A stretch of DNA of 64,000 bases from Pelomicrobium methylotrophicum. GTDB lineage: Bacteria; Pseudomonadota; Gammaproteobacteria; Burkholderiales; UBA6910. The notes under the pieces were generated by a model, which saw nothing but the letters and a program-made list of their open reading frames with translations, did not search any database and was not told the DNA's origin. The DNA is taken from the NCBI RefSeq assembly GCF_008014345.1, contig NZ_VPFL01000002.1, forward strand, positions 166,929 to 230,928, in the 5' to 3' direction. Made by a program: the position numbers and the translations under genes. This document shows, piece by piece, positions 25,762 to 35,540 of the stretch. Within the stretch, counting starts at the first letter, position 1; each line of letters begins with the position of its first letter.

Positions 25762-26655
25762 ATGGTCGTCATGGTCATCGGCAGCAACGGGCAGTTGGGG
25801 TGGGAGCTCCGGCGCGCCCTCGCGGTTCTGGGGCCGGTGACGTCCCTGGGTCGCGCCGAGCTGGATCTGGCCGATGCGGATGCGATCCGCGCCACCTTGC
25901 GGGAGCATGCGCCGGCGCTCGTGGTGAACGCGGGCGCCTACACCGCAGTGGATCGCGCCGAGAGCGAGCCGGCGCTGGCCGAAGCGGTCAACGCCGTCGC
26001 CCCTGGCGTGCTGGCCGAGGAGTGCGTTCGCCTCGGCGCCGCCCTCATCCACTATTCCACCGATTACGTGTTCGATGGGACCCAGCGCACGCCCTATGTG
26101 GAAACGGATGCCACCCGGCCGTTGAGCGTGTACGGTCGCACCAAGCTGGAGGGGGAGCAGGCGGTGCAGGCCGCCGGGGGGGCGTACGTGATCTTCCGCA
26201 CCGCCTGGGTGTACGCCAGCCGAGGCAGAAACTTTCTGCTTACCATGCGTCGGCTGTCCAACGAGCGCGACGAGCTGCACGTGGTGGATGACCAGGTGGG
26301 CTCTCCGACCTGGGCGCGGCTCCTGGCCCAGGCCACCGCTCGCATCGTCCGCGACAGCAACCTCCTGGAAACCCGCGACACCGGCTGGCTGCGGGAGCGA
26401 AGCGGCGTCTATCACCTCGCCTGCGCGGGGCAGACTTCCTGGTGCGGCTTCGCTCGCGCCATCGTGGAACAGGTGCCCGGGGCGCGACGCGTGCCGGTCA
26501 AGCCCATCGCCACCTCGGACTATCCCACACCTGCGCGGCGTCCGGCCTATTCGGTGCTCAACTGCGACAAGGCGTTACGGGTTTTCGGCATCCGGCTGCC
26601 CTCCTGGGACGAGGCCCTGCGGCAATGCGCCGCGGCCATGGCGGCCGGCGGCTGA
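25762..26655 (+). CDS. rfbD: dTDP-4-dehydrorhamnose reductase
   Basis: 297 residues from the ATG at 25762 (MVVMVIGSNGQLGWELRRAL), with AGGGAGG upstream; an open upstream extension to 25624 is unlikely. Extended SDR: VIGSNGQLG nucleotide motif, VNAGAYTAVDRAES, YSTDYVFDG, YGRTKLEGE (catalytic Tyr/Lys) and the C-terminal RPAYSVLNCDKA typical of RmlD/RfbD. It makes dTDP-L-rhamnose, the last step of the pathway. The other rfb genes are not in this window, so it stands alone here. Confidence 0.93.
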   Translation: MVVMVIGSNGQLGWELRRALAVLGPVTSLGRAELDLADADAIRATLREHAPALVVNAGAYTAVDRAESEPALAEAVNAVAPGVLAEECVRLGAALIHYSTDYVFDGTQRTPYVETDATRPLSVYGRTKLEGEQAVQAAGGAYVIFRTAWVYASRGRNFLLTMRRLSNERDELHVVDDQVGSPTWARLLAQATARIVRDSNLLETRDTGWLRERSGVYHLACAGQTSWCGFARAIVEQVPGARRVPVKPIATSDYPTPARRPAYSVLNCDKALRVFGIRLPSWDEALRQCAAAMAAGG

Positions 26656-27016
26656 CCGTCCCGCTCCATGGCGGGCTCGTCGGCGTTGCCCGGCAGGCGT
26701 GCACTGTAGCGGCCCCTGCCGTCCAGTCCGCGGCCGCGGGGCTTCGAGGGTGACGGTGGAGTTGCGGTATCGGTCCCCGCCAGCGCATCGCAGAAGAACA
26801 GAAAGCCCGCGGTTGACGGCGCATTGAGGCGCGGCTCCCCGGCATTCTCCCTGGGCTCCCAGCCTTCAGGCCAGGACGGCCCATCGCGGCCGCTGCGGCC
26901 GACGCAAGCCCTGTAACATTCGGCCCCTAGACTTCTCCTCGCCGCTTCGCCGGGGCAGCGTTCAGCGAGGCTTCGCGTTCCCGTTTTTTGAAACCCATCC
27001 ATCGAGGAGCTGTGTC
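26656..27016. other. Intergenic stretch without a supported gene
   Basis: 361 bp between rfbD and the PhoX-type gene. Open frames on both strands are Arg/Pro/Gly-rich and lack a ribosome site or family resemblance. It presumably contains the promoter of the phosphatase, but no clear Pho box (two CTGTCAT-like repeats) was found. Confidence 0.5.
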
Positions 27017-28969
27017 ATGCGTCAGCACGAGGAAGAGCAGGTCTGTAATCCGTCTGGTAACGGTTATTTCGGCGATATCCTTCATCTCACACGGCGCCGG
27101 GTGCTCAAAGGCGGATTGGGGGCTGCCGTGCTGGGCTTCCTAGGCCTTCCGGCGTTAGCACCCGTCCCGGATGCCCACGCGGCGTCGCTTCCTCCACGCC
27201 CCGATTTCGGGGGCATTGGATTCCATGGCATCGAACCCAACACGCTGGCCAACGGTCTGGTGGACGATGTGCGGCTTCCGCCAGGCTATCGCTACGAGGT
27301 TTTGTTCGCGTGGGGCGATCCCATAGGCATCGTGGGGCTTGAGCCTGGCCAACCCGAGTTCAAGTGGGACGCCAGCAACAGCGCCGAGGAGCAAGCGCTG
27401 CAGTCCGGGGCCCACCACGATGGCATGTGGTTTTTTCCTTTTCCGGGTGCCCAGGCGCACGAGCGGGGACTGCTTTGCGTAAACCACGAATACGTGGACC
27501 AGGGCCTTCTCTTTCCCGACGGTACGGCCAACTGGTCTCTGGAGAAAATCCGCAAGTCTCAAAACGCCCACGGCGTCAGCATTGTCGAGGTGCGGAAGAA
27601 TCCGCGCACCGGCAAGTGGTCGCTGACGCGTCCTTCCCCCTTCGCCCGCCGCTTGACCGGCAACTCTCCTATGAAGATTTCCGGTCCCGCGGCCGGGCAT
27701 CGCCTACTGCGGACTACGGCCGACCCGAGGGGCGACACCGTCTTGGGAACCTTAAACAACTGTGCTTCGGGTCATACCCCCTGGGGCACTTACCTTACGT
27801 GCGAGGAAAACTGGAACGGCTATTTCGGCAGCAGGGTGGCGGGCTTCGACGACGCACGCTCGAGCGACCAGAAGCGCTATGGGCTCAGCGCCACGGGGTT
27901 CGGATACCGCTGGCACGAATTCGATGAACGCTTCGAGCTGACCGCCAATCCCAACGAGCCGCACCGCTTCGGTTACGTGGTGGAGATCGACCCCTTCAAC
28001 CCGAGGAGCACGCCGAAAAAGCGTACCGCCCTGGGGCGGCTCAAGCATGAGAACGCGGAAGTGGTGGTTTCCAAGGACGGCCGTGTGGTGGTCTATACCG
28101 GCGACGACGAGCGTTTCGAGTACATCTACAAGTTCGTGAGTAAGCGCAAGTTTGACCCGAAGCATCGGTCCGCCAACATGGATCTGTTGGACGAGGGAAC
28201 GCTCTATGTCGCCCGGTTCAACGCCGACGGCACCGGCGAGTGGCTCGAGCTCTCGCCCAAAAACCCAGCCCTGGCCGGCTGGAGCTTGGCCGAGATCTGC
28301 ATCCGCACTCGCCAGGCGGCGGACACGGTGGGCGCCACCAAGATGGATCGCCCCGAGTGGATCGCGGTCCACCCGTTCTCCAAAGCGGTCTATTGCACCC
28401 TCACCAACAACAACCGGCGCGGCACGGGCAACAATCCGGGGCCCGACGCCGCCAACCCGCGCGGCCCCAACACCTATGGCCACATCGTCCGCTGGAACGA
28501 GGCGGGTGGAGATCCTGCGGCCACCACTTTCAGCTGGGACGTCTTTGCCCTCGCGGGTGATCCTGCCGTGGACCCGGCAAGCAACATCAACGGGGACCTG
28601 TACAACAGCCCGGACGGCCTGTGGTTCGATCCGGCCGGGCGGCTGTGGATTCAGACCGACGCGACCACCGAGGCATCGAGCTACCGCCCCGGCGGGGTGA
28701 ACGCCAACATCGGCACCAACCAGATGCTATGCGCCGATCCGCTCACCGGGGAGACGCGCCGCTTCCTCACCGGTCCCCGGGGATGCGAAGTGACCGGCGT
28801 CACGGTGACGCCGGACGGCAAGACCATGTTCGTTAACATCCAGCACCCGGGCGAGGACTGGGTGGGCTCGCCCACTGAGGTGAGCGACTGGCCGGACCGC
28901 AACGCCCGGCCCCGATCGGCCACCATCGTGATCACTCGCGAGAACGGGGGCGTGATCGGCGGGCTGTGA
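27017..28969 (+). CDS. phoX: PhoX-type phosphatase (DUF839), Tat-exported
   Basis: 650 residues; ATG at 27017 with GAGGAGC upstream. A twin-arginine signal lies at about 24-50 (LTRRRVLKGG, then a hydrophobic stretch ending ADAHAAS-like), so it is exported folded. The body is the beta-propeller DUF839/PhoX fold with conserved stretches such as HHDGMWFFPF, LLCVNHEYVDQ, LNNCASGHTPWGTYLTCEEN and KMDRPEWIAVHP. Characterised PhoX enzymes are Ca2+/Fe-dependent alkaline phosphatases that release phosphate from organic esters in the periplasm; that activity is family knowledge, not shown here. It fits the polyphosphate genes elsewhere in the window. Confidence 0.88.
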   Translation: MRQHEEEQVCNPSGNGYFGDILHLTRRRVLKGGLGAAVLGFLGLPALAPVPDAHAASLPPRPDFGGIGFHGIEPNTLANGLVDDVRLPPGYRYEVLFAWGDPIGIVGLEPGQPEFKWDASNSAEEQALQSGAHHDGMWFFPFPGAQAHERGLLCVNHEYVDQGLLFPDGTANWSLEKIRKSQNAHGVSIVEVRKNPRTGKWSLTRPSPFARRLTGNSPMKISGPAAGHRLLRTTADPRGDTVLGTLNNCASGHTPWGTYLTCEENWNGYFGSRVAGFDDARSSDQKRYGLSATGFGYRWHEFDERFELTANPNEPHRFGYVVEIDPFNPRSTPKKRTALGRLKHENAEVVVSKDGRVVVYTGDDERFEYIYKFVSKRKFDPKHRSANMDLLDEGTLYVARFNADGTGEWLELSPKNPALAGWSLAEICIRTRQAADTVGATKMDRPEWIAVHPFSKAVYCTLTNNNRRGTGNNPGPDAANPRGPNTYGHIVRWNEAGGDPAATTFSWDVFALAGDPAVDPASNINGDLYNSPDGLWFDPAGRLWIQTDATTEASSYRPGGVNANIGTNQMLCADPLTGETRRFLTGPRGCEVTGVTVTPDGKTMFVNIQHPGEDWVGSPTEVSDWPDRNARPRSATIVITRENGGVIGGL

Positions 28970-29348
28970 CGCTAGAGACGGCCAGGAGCCGGGAAAAACC
29001 GGCAGCCCGTGAGCCCGGTCTTGTGCGCGTGATTTTTCTAAGCCTTGCAGAACCGTGCGCTAAGAGGATGACTCGAACGGCTTTCTTTCCTTGTCCGCTC
29101 CATCCCGGGCAAAGGGGAACGTTGCTCTTTGGCGCACGAGGCTCCCTTCCCTCCAGGGGGTGGGGAGGAGGATTTGCGCTTGCCCCGCTCGGTGACGGAA
29201 TGCTTTCTGGAAAAGGGCGCGGAACCTGCAGTCCTGATGCCCGTGGCAGCAGACGAAACCCGGTGCCAGATTGTTTTACAGCCGTCTGGATGCGACCGCG
29301 GGAGGTCACGCCATGAATTACAGGCTTCGGGGCATGGGTAGGACGCCC
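28970..29348. other. Intergenic stretch without a supported gene
   Basis: 379 bp. A small hairpin (GCCGG-loop-CCGGC near 28988) follows the phosphatase, without a clear T-run. Open frames here are Pro/Arg/Ser-rich and carry no start signal; nothing else recognised. Confidence 0.5.
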
Positions 29349-29612
29349 TCACTTCTTGAGATTTTTCTTCAGCCACTTGTTCACGTCCACCGGCCCGAAG
29401 CCGTCGTAGCGGCGGTCTAGCTCGAACACGTAGAAGGTGGTGTCGGGAGGCAGATGCTTTTCCACCATGCTCGCGACCAGGCGCGGATGTTCCTTGGTCT
29501 TGATCAGGAAACAGCCTTCTACGACTTTGGCGCCGTCGTAGTCGGCGATGGCTCCCTCCAGCGCGGACTCGGCGTTGGCCGAAGGGTCGCATACGATGAG
29601 CATCACGGACAT
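29349..29612 (-). CDS. Conserved small protein of unknown function
   Basis: 87 residues (MSVMLIVCDPSANAESALEG...), ATG at 29612. No family recognised with certainty. The pattern of a first beta-strand MLIVCD, alternating helices and a mid-protein FLIKTKEH and TFYVFELDRRYDGFG suggests a ferredoxin-like alpha/beta fold similar in size to SinR/Cas2-like small proteins; this is only a fold guess and there is no CRISPR context. The next gene upstream on this strand, the TauE/SafE gene, ends 175 bp away. Confidence 0.55.
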   Translation of the reverse strand: MSVMLIVCDPSANAESALEGAIADYDGAKVVEGCFLIKTKEHPRLVASMVEKHLPPDTTFYVFELDRRYDGFGPVDVNKWLKKNLKK

Positions 29613-29787
29613 CTCTTGTCTCCCTGATCGAAAATTGGAAGGTTTTCGGGTCCCAAGAGGACAGGGTGCGGGCCCATCAGGCTTGGCGATTGTAAACGCT
29701 CGGACGGAAGTTTATCTACCTCGTTCGGGAAACGGCCCGGGCGCGGATGTGGAGAGCGGTGGGGAAAATGTGGATCTCGAAGGGCGA

Positions 29788-30564
29788 TTACGGCCACCAG
29801 GTGTGGATGACCTGGAGGATCAGGATGAGCGCCATGGCGAACAGCGTTTTGTTCAGCCACCCGTAATAGGCTTGCGGGTGCGCGCGGCTGCGCACGCGTG
29901 CGCCCCAGGCGAGGAACACGAGGCAGAGCACGGTGAGCGGCAGCGTGGCGAGCACGACCCGCAGCGTGATCTCGCCTGCCCCGGCGAGCGTCGCCGCTTG
30001 GGTCGCTTTCCCGAACACGAAGCACAGGTTCATGATCTGCACCATGGCCGTCGGGGCGAGCCCAAGCGCCATGAAGTAGATCACGAGCGGCGGGATCGAG
30101 ACGCCCACCGTGCCGGCGAGGAAACCGGCGAAGAGACCCACGCCGGCCTCCGACGTGCGCGGAGCGCGCTTCAGCCAGTCCCAGCGCAGCTCGCGCAGCC
30201 GCGCCAGGTTGAGGTAGGCGAGGATCATCGCTGCCAGCAGCAGCTTCAGAGGTTCTGCCGGCACCGCGAGCAGCACTTTCGTTCCCAGCGCCGCCCCAAC
30301 GGGCATGTAGATCGCCACCCGCCAGTGCTGCCCTAGGCTCTCGCGCCAGTGACCGCCTTTGCCGATCAGGTAGAGATTGACTGCCATGTTGGGCAGCACC
30401 GTCAGGATCACCGCGGTCTTGAGCTCGGCGACCATGGCGATCAAGGCGATGCTGATCAGGGGAAAGCCCATGCCCATGACGCCGTGAATCCAGGCCGCCG
30501 CGGCGATGACGATGACCGCCCAGATCATCCACGGCGAAGTGATGAACGCGTCGATCTCTGGCAT
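29788..30564 (-). CDS. TauE/SafE family sulfite/organosulfonate exporter-like permease
   Basis: 258 residues from the ATG at 30564 (MPEIDAFITSPWMIWAVIVI); the frame opens further to 30672 but the extra part is polar and Arg-rich. About seven to eight membrane segments, a GVMGMGFPLISIALIA start typical of the family and the GFLAGTVGVSIPPLVIYFMA repeat. TauE/SafE proteins are inner-membrane exporters linked to sulfite, sulfoacetate or other sulfur anions, but the family is broad. Its substrate is unknown; it lies some 10 kb from the sulfonate-type genes. Confidence 0.82.
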   Translation of the reverse strand: MPEIDAFITSPWMIWAVIVIAAAAWIHGVMGMGFPLISIALIAMVAELKTAVILTVLPNMAVNLYLIGKGGHWRESLGQHWRVAIYMPVGAALGTKVLLAVPAEPLKLLLAAMILAYLNLARLRELRWDWLKRAPRTSEAGVGLFAGFLAGTVGVSIPPLVIYFMALGLAPTAMVQIMNLCFVFGKATQAATLAGAGEITLRVVLATLPLTVLCLVFLAWGARVRSRAHPQAYYGWLNKTLFAMALILILQVIHTWWP

Positions 30565-30722
30565 GGCGGGCGCAAGGGTTCCGCCGGCGCGGCGGACGCC
30601 GAGCGGAGAAACGGGAGCATGCTCTCGGAATCGTAGAGGGAAGAGCGCGCGGCCGGCCTTGACCGCGGTCAAGGCCGGCCCCTGCAGCCGCTGGCAAGCG
30701 GGCAGTTTTCCAGCGTTCGCGC

Positions 30723-31151
30723 TCAGCCCATGATGTAGTTTTCGAGCTGCCGGATGATGAATTGCTGCTCGGAGATGATGTCCTTGACCAGGTCGCCGAT
30801 GGAGATGATGCCGATGAGCCTGCCGCCGTCCATCACGGGCAGGTGGCGCACGCGTTTGTCGGTCATCAGCGCCATGCAGTCCTCATTGGTCTGATCCGGC
30901 CGCACGTACACCACCGGGGTGCTCATCACCTCCTTCACCAGAATGTGGCGCGGCAACTTCTCCAAGAGAAACAGCTTGCGGGTAATATCGCGCTCGGAGA
31001 CGATGCCGACCGGCCTGCCCTCGGCGATGACGATCAATGCGCCGACGTTGTTTTCGGCCATGCGCTTCATCGCTTCTTGGACGGTGGCGTCGGGGGGAAT
31101 GGTGAGGACGGTGTGCCCCTTCGCCTCGAGGAGCTGGCTGACGGTTTTCAT
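30723..31151 (-). CDS. Twin CBS domain protein
   Basis: 142 residues, two CBS domains in tandem (ISERDITRKLFLLEK in the first half; TNEDCMALMTDKRVRHLPVM in the second). Small stand-alone CBS proteins bind adenine nucleotides and act as cytoplasmic energy sensors. An AGGAGG-like ribosome site precedes the ATG at 31151. The target is unknown. Confidence 0.9.
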   Translation of the reverse strand: MKTVSQLLEAKGHTVLTIPPDATVQEAMKRMAENNVGALIVIAEGRPVGIVSERDITRKLFLLEKLPRHILVKEVMSTPVVYVRPDQTNEDCMALMTDKRVRHLPVMDGGRLIGIISIGDLVKDIISEQQFIIRQLENYIMG

Positions 31152-31259
31152 CTTGCTTCCTCCTTATTGTTGGCCGCGCTCGGGCGCATTTTCATTTTAG
31201 GCCACGCTGCAAGGAGGCGAAGGAGGGGCGGCACGGTCACCACCGTCCTGACCCTGGCG

Positions 31260-31295
31260 CCTCGCCTCGCGCCCTGTGCGGGACGCGAGGCGAGG
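31260..31295 (-). terminator. Strong hairpin just after malate synthase
   Basis: A perfect 12-bp stem (CCTCGCCTCGCG at 31260-31271 with 31284-31295), beginning 4 bp after the aceB stop codon. There is no T-run on the far side, so it may be a pause or mRNA-stabilising hairpin rather than a classic terminator. Confidence 0.6.
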
Positions 31296-31298
31296 TTC

Positions 31299-32900
31299 TC
31301 AATCGACCAGCTCGTAGGCGGGCAGGGTAAGGAACTCGACGAAGTGGTCGTCCGCGGTGAGCTGATCGAAGAGCTTGGCGGCTTCTTCGTATCGGCCGGC
31401 GTTCCACGCTTCCTCGCCCAGATAGCCCTTCACTTTGGGCAGCTCCTCGGCGAGAAGGCTGCGGAAGAGCTCCTTGGTCACCTTGCGGCCGTCCTCGAGC
31501 ACGCCCTTGGGCGAGCGGATCCACTGCCAGATCTGGGAGCGGGAGATCTCGGCGGTGGCGGCGTCTTCCATGAGGTTGAACACCGGCACACAGCCGTTGC
31601 CGGCAAGCCACGCCCCCAGATATTGGATGCCGACGGAGATGTTGTTGCGCAAGCCCGCCTCGGTGATGGGCTTCTCTGGTTGGAAGTTGAGCAGGTCCCG
31701 GGCGGTGACGTTCACGTCCGGCCGCTGCTTGTCGTACTGGTTGGGCTTGGGCATGTACTGGTCGAAGACCTCCTTCGCCACGGGGACGAGACCCGGGTGG
31801 GCGACCCAGGTGCCGTCGCAGCCGTCGGTCACTTCGCGAAGCTTGTCCTGCCGGACCTTCTCCAGCGCTGCCTCGTTGGCTTGCGGGTCGTGCTTGATGG
31901 GGATTTGGGCCGCCATGCCGCCCATGGCCGGGGCGTTGCGGCGGTGGCAGGTTTTCACCAGCAGCAGCGCGTAAGCGCGCATGAAGGGGGAGGTCATCGT
32001 CACCTGAGCCCGGTCGGCCAGGCAGAAGTCCTTGTTGGAACGGAACTTCTTGATGCAGGAAAAGATGTAGTCCCAGCGGCCGATGTTGAGGCCCGCGGAG
32101 TGCTCCTTGAGCTCCCACAGGATTTCGTCCATCTCGAACGCCGCCAGGATGGTCTCAATGAGCACCGTGGCCTTGATGGTGCCGCGCTTGAGCCCCAGCT
32201 CGTCCTGGGCCTGGTTGAACACGTCGTTCCACAGCCGCGCTTCTTGGTGGTTTTCGATCTTCGGCAGGTAGAAGTAGGGCCCCGTGCCGCGCTTGACGAG
32301 CTCGTGCGCGTTATGGAAAAAGAAAAGCCCGAAGTCGAACAGGGGACCGGATACCGGCTGGCCGTCCACCCGCATGTGTTTCTCGAAGAGGTGCCATCCC
32401 CGGGGCCGCACGAGCAGCACGGCGGTCTTGTCGTTGAGCCGGTAATGCTTGCCGCCTTGCTCGAACGTGATCGTGCGCCGCACTGCATCGCGCAGGTTGC
32501 GCTGGCCGTCCACCATGTTGTGCCACGTCGGGCAGTTGGCGTCTTCGAAGTCCGCCATATAGGTGGAGGCGCCCGAGTTGAGCGCGTTGATCACCATCTT
32601 GCGGTCGGTGGGGCCGGTGATTTCCACGCGCCGGTCCAGGAGATCCGCCGGCTGAGGGGCGACCGTCCACTCCGACTCTCGGATGTGCTTGGTTTCGGGC
32701 AGGAAATCAGGCAGAGCGCCAGCGTCGAAGGCCTCTTGCCGGGCGGCCCGAGCGTCGAGGAGTTCATGGACCCGCTTGCCGAAGGTCCGCTGCAGCTTGG
32801 CCACGAAGGCCACCGCGTCAGGGGTCAGCACTTCGGCGTACTCGGGGCGCATGGGGGCGGTGATTTCGACGCCCTGCGGATACTCGATGGGCTTGTTCAT
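31299..32900 (-). CDS. aceB: Malate synthase A
   Basis: 533 residues from the ATG at 32900 ([10 protein letters not shown]); an ATG nine bases upstream is an alternative. Conserved TIM-barrel segments of malate synthase [51 protein letters not shown] and [16 protein letters not shown], plus the C-terminal [19 protein letters not shown]. It condenses glyoxylate with acetyl-CoA to malate. No isocitrate lyase is in the window; glyoxylate could also come from glycine/serine metabolism. A CTGC-N3-GCAG palindrome abuts its likely -10 box. Confidence 0.96.
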   Translation of the reverse strand: MNKPIEYPQGVEITAPMRPEYAEVLTPDAVAFVAKLQRTFGKRVHELLDARAARQEAFDAGALPDFLPETKHIRESEWTVAPQPADLLDRRVEITGPTDRKMVINALNSGASTYMADFEDANCPTWHNMVDGQRNLRDAVRRTITFEQGGKHYRLNDKTAVLLVRPRGWHLFEKHMRVDGQPVSGPLFDFGLFFFHNAHELVKRGTGPYFYLPKIENHQEARLWNDVFNQAQDELGLKRGTIKATVLIETILAAFEMDEILWELKEHSAGLNIGRWDYIFSCIKKFRSNKDFCLADRAQVTMTSPFMRAYALLLVKTCHRRNAPAMGGMAAQIPIKHDPQANEAALEKVRQDKLREVTDGCDGTWVAHPGLVPVAKEVFDQYMPKPNQYDKQRPDVNVTARDLLNFQPEKPITEAGLRNNISVGIQYLGAWLAGNGCVPVFNLMEDAATAEISRSQIWQWIRSPKGVLEDGRKVTKELFRSLLAEELPKVKGYLGEEAWNAGRYEEAAKLFDQLTADDHFVEFLTLPAYELVD

Positions 32901-32952
32901 GGATCGCACTCCCGTTGGAAATAATTATTTGAACGGAAAGCGGGTTATTATA

Positions 32953-32963
32953 CTGCACTGCAG
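32953..32963. promoter_or_regulatory. Perfect CTGC-N3-GCAG operator next to the aceB -10 box
   Basis: CTGCACTGCAG, a perfect palindrome 53 bp upstream of aceB. On the minus strand it is followed at once by TATAAT (32947-32952), so a bound protein would block RNA polymerase. It is the same motif class as the phasin sites. Confidence 0.55.
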
Positions 32964-33136
32964 CAAACGCGCTACCGTTTTGCGATTTGGAATGAAAGCG
33001 ACCCCAGGGCCGTTGCCGGCAGGCCAAGGCCGCAGCGTTGGAATCTCCTAGGGTACCGCGCTCATCAACGGGCGAAAACCCTGTCCTTGCCAGGTGTGCC
33101 TCACCGCCAGGAGATGGGGGGAAGATCTGAAGCGGT

Positions 33137-33907
33137 TCAGGTGCCGGCAGGTGCCAGCCGCCGCCGAAGCCAGGCACTCAAGGCATCGGCGCCGAGGACG
33201 AGCAGGAGCATCGTGCCGATGAGGGTGAGCGCTTGGTTCTGCTGGAACAGGCTTAAGGACACGTAGAGCATCTGTCCGAGGCCACCCGCCCCGACAAAGC
33301 CCAGGACGGTCGCCATGCGGATATTGATTTCCCAGCGGTAAAGGCCATAAGCGATGAACTGGGGCAGCGCGCCGGGCAGGGTCCCATACAGGAACGCGAT
33401 GACCGCCGGCGCGCCGCTGTCGCGCAAGGCCCTTGCGGGCTCGGGCGGCGCATTCTCCAGCGTCTCGGCGAACAGCCGGCCCAACACGCCGCTCGTATGC
33501 AAGGCGAGGGCCAGCGTCCCGGCAAACGGCCCCAGCCCCGCGGCCAGGACCATCAATGCCGCCCAGACCAGCTCCGGTACCGAGCGCAGGAAATTAAGCA
33601 CTGCCCGGAACGCAAGCCGTGGTGCCCACCCGAATCGGCCGGAGGCCGGCAACGCCAATGCAAGGCCGCCGGCGGCGGCAAGCAGCGTCCCCACGGCGGA
33701 AATGGCCAGGGTTTCCAGGGCGCCCCGGGCTGCCTGTTGGAGCAGCGGGGCCGACAGGTCCGGGGGGAAGAATCCGCGGGCGTAGTCGAGCATCTGTCGC
33801 GCCGCTTCTGCGGAGAAGAGGGCCTGGAAGTTGAGGGACAGGGCGCGGAAGGACAGGACCACCGCGGCTGCCAGACCGATCACCGCAGCCCAGCGCTCAA
33901 CCCTCAT
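33137..33907 (-). CDS. PhnE-type ABC permease 2
   Basis: 256 residues from the ATG at 33907 ([20 protein letters not shown]), which overlaps the stop of the upstream permease gene by ATGA. Six membrane segments and the EAA-loop-like LRDSGAPAVIAFLYGTLPGALPQFI, with [17 protein letters not shown] near the end, typical of PhnE/PtxC permeases. It completes a PhnDCEE importer for phosphonate, phosphite or a related oxyanion. Confidence 0.88.
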   Translation of the reverse strand: MRVERWAAVIGLAAAVVLSFRALSLNFQALFSAEAARQMLDYARGFFPPDLSAPLLQQAARGALETLAISAVGTLLAAAGGLALALPASGRFGWAPRLAFRAVLNFLRSVPELVWAALMVLAAGLGPFAGTLALALHTSGVLGRLFAETLENAPPEPARALRDSGAPAVIAFLYGTLPGALPQFIAYGLYRWEINIRMATVLGFVGAGGLGQMLYVSLSLFQQNQALTLIGTMLLLVLGADALSAWLRRRLAPAGT

Positions 33908-34731
33908 GCCACCGCTCTCCGGAGAATCACGCTGAGACCGTCGGCGAGGAACACCAGCAGAAGGAAGGTGATGAGGAGGGTGCATACTTCGCCTCCCTCA
34001 AGCATGCGGATCGACAGCTCCATCTGTTGACCCAACCCTCCGGCACCGACGAACCCCATGATGACGGAGGCTCGCACCGCGCATTCCCAGCGATAAACGC
34101 TGTAGGAGACGACTTCGGGCGCCGCCCCGGGCAGCACCCCGTAGAAAAAAGCGCTCAGGCGCCCACTGCCCGCCTCCAGCAGCGCGCGTGCGAACCGGGT
34201 ATCGCTGGAGTCGAAGATTTCGGCGTAGATCTTGCCGAGCATGCCGCCGTAGCTGATGGCGATGGCGAGCACTGACGCGGCAGGGCCCAGGCCCACTGCC
34301 CGCACGAAGAGCAGCGCCCACACGATCTCCGGCACGCCCCGCAGCAGCGCCAGCCCCAGGCGCAGCCCGGCCCGCACGACCCAGCCAAGCCCTCGCCCGG
34401 GGCCCGGGCCGATACGGGAAATGGAGAGGCTGCGGGTTGCGCCCAGCGCCAGCGGGAAAGCGATCGCCATCGCCAGGGCGGTACCGGCCGTCGCCATCGC
34501 CAGGGTTTCCACTGTGGCCTGCAGCGTCAAGCGCAAAAACTCGGCGTTCAGGGCGGGCGGGAAAAAGGCCGCGAGGAACCGGCCCATGGTTTCGCGGTTC
34601 TGGGGATCGAACAGTTCCCGCAGGTCAAACTCGGTCCAGCGCAGGCCGGGGACCAGCAGGATCAGCACCGCCAGGGTGACAGTCAGGCGCGGAAGGGCGG
34701 CGGGATCGCGGTCCGCGGGATTCAGGAACAT
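33904..34731 (-). CDS. PhnE-type ABC permease 1
   Basis: 275 residues. The N-terminal cytoplasmic and membrane segments are followed by the PhnE core: [40 protein letters not shown] and [20 protein letters not shown]. It overlaps the phnC-type ATPase stop by 10 bp and the second permease start by 4 bp, so the three genes are translationally coupled. The two permeases are paralogues and would form a heterodimer. Confidence 0.9.
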   Translation of the reverse strand: MFLNPADRDPAALPRLTVTLAVLILLVPGLRWTEFDLRELFDPQNRETMGRFLAAFFPPALNAEFLRLTLQATVETLAMATAGTALAMAIAFPLALGATRSLSISRIGPGPGRGLGWVVRAGLRLGLALLRGVPEIVWALLFVRAVGLGPAASVLAIAISYGGMLGKIYAEIFDSSDTRFARALLEAGSGRLSAFFYGVLPGAAPEVVSYSVYRWECAVRASVIMGFVGAGGLGQQMELSIRMLEGGEVCTLLITFLLLVFLADGLSVILRRAVA

Positions 34732-35540
34732 AGAGGCCGGCGGGCGATGCCGCGGACCGGCGTGGCCAGCGGCCGCCCATCCTGGGTGGGCGGCGTAGCG
34801 GCTTCGCCGGCGTAGAGCGCTTGCAGCAGGCCATCGGTGACGCGCACGGGCGGCAGGTCGAACAGGACAGCCCCGTCTTTGAGGCCCACCACGCGCGGGA
34901 ACCAGCGCAGCGCCAGGTCGACCGCGTGCAGGCTGGCGACCAGGGTGACGCCTCGAGCCTGGGCGTCCCGATGCAGCTCCCCGATGGTGCGGTCGGCCAG
35001 CCTCGGGTCCAGGGATGAAACTGGCTCGTCGGCGAGCACCAGCTCCGGTTGCTGGTAGAGCACCCGAGCGACCGCCACGCGCTGGAGCTGCCCGCCGGAG
35101 AGGCGATCACAGCGATCGAAGAGGTGCTCCTCCAGGTCAAGCCGCGCGAGCGCCGCGCGGGCCCCCGGAATGTCCACGGGATAAGCCAGCGAAGCCAAGG
35201 CTTTCCACCACGGCCAACGGCCCAGGCGACCGGCGAGCACCGCCGTCACGGCCCGCTGCCGTGGGGGAATGGGCGGCGACTGGTGGACCATGCCAATGCG
35301 GCTGCGCAGCCTTCGCAGCCCACGGCGTCCCAGGCGCCACGGGTCGACGCCGAGGACCTCCAGGCGTCCTCGCGTGGGTTTCAGGCCCGTGGCCAGGACC
35401 CGCAGCAGGGTGGTTTTACCGGCCCCGGACGGGCCGATCACCGCCACCCGCTCGCCTCGCTGGATGACGAGGCTGATGCCCTGCAGTGCCGCCCGGCCGC
35501 CCGGGTGGTGGAACTCGAGCTCGTCGAGGCGCAGCGTCAC
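34722..35540 (-). CDS. PhnC-type ABC ATPase
   Basis: 272 residues from the GTG at 35540 (encoding [20 protein letters not shown]); the GTG overlaps the TGA of the binding-protein gene. Walker [10 protein letters not shown], signature [15 protein letters not shown], Walker B ELVLADEP and the His-switch [12 protein letters not shown]. It energises the PhnDCEE importer. The C-terminal tail ([20 protein letters not shown]) is longer than usual and Pro/Arg-rich. Confidence 0.92.
   Translation of the reverse strand: MTLRLDELEFHHPGGRAALQGISLVIQRGERVAVIGPSGAGKTTLLRVLATGLKPTRGRLEVLGVDPWRLGRRGLRRLRSRIGMVHQSPPIPPRQRAVTAVLAGRLGRWPWWKALASLAYPVDIPGARAALARLDLEEHLFDRCDRLSGGQLQRVAVARVLYQQPELVLADEPVSSLDPRLADRTIGELHRDAQARGVTLVASLHAVDLALRWFPRVVGLKDGAVLFDLPPVRVTDGLLQALYAGEAATPPTQDGRPLATPVRGIARRPLCS

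Noticed and set aside
29349..29612. Cas2-like identity for the 87-residue protein
   Set aside because: Only size and a rough strand pattern fit, and no CRISPR or cas genes are near.
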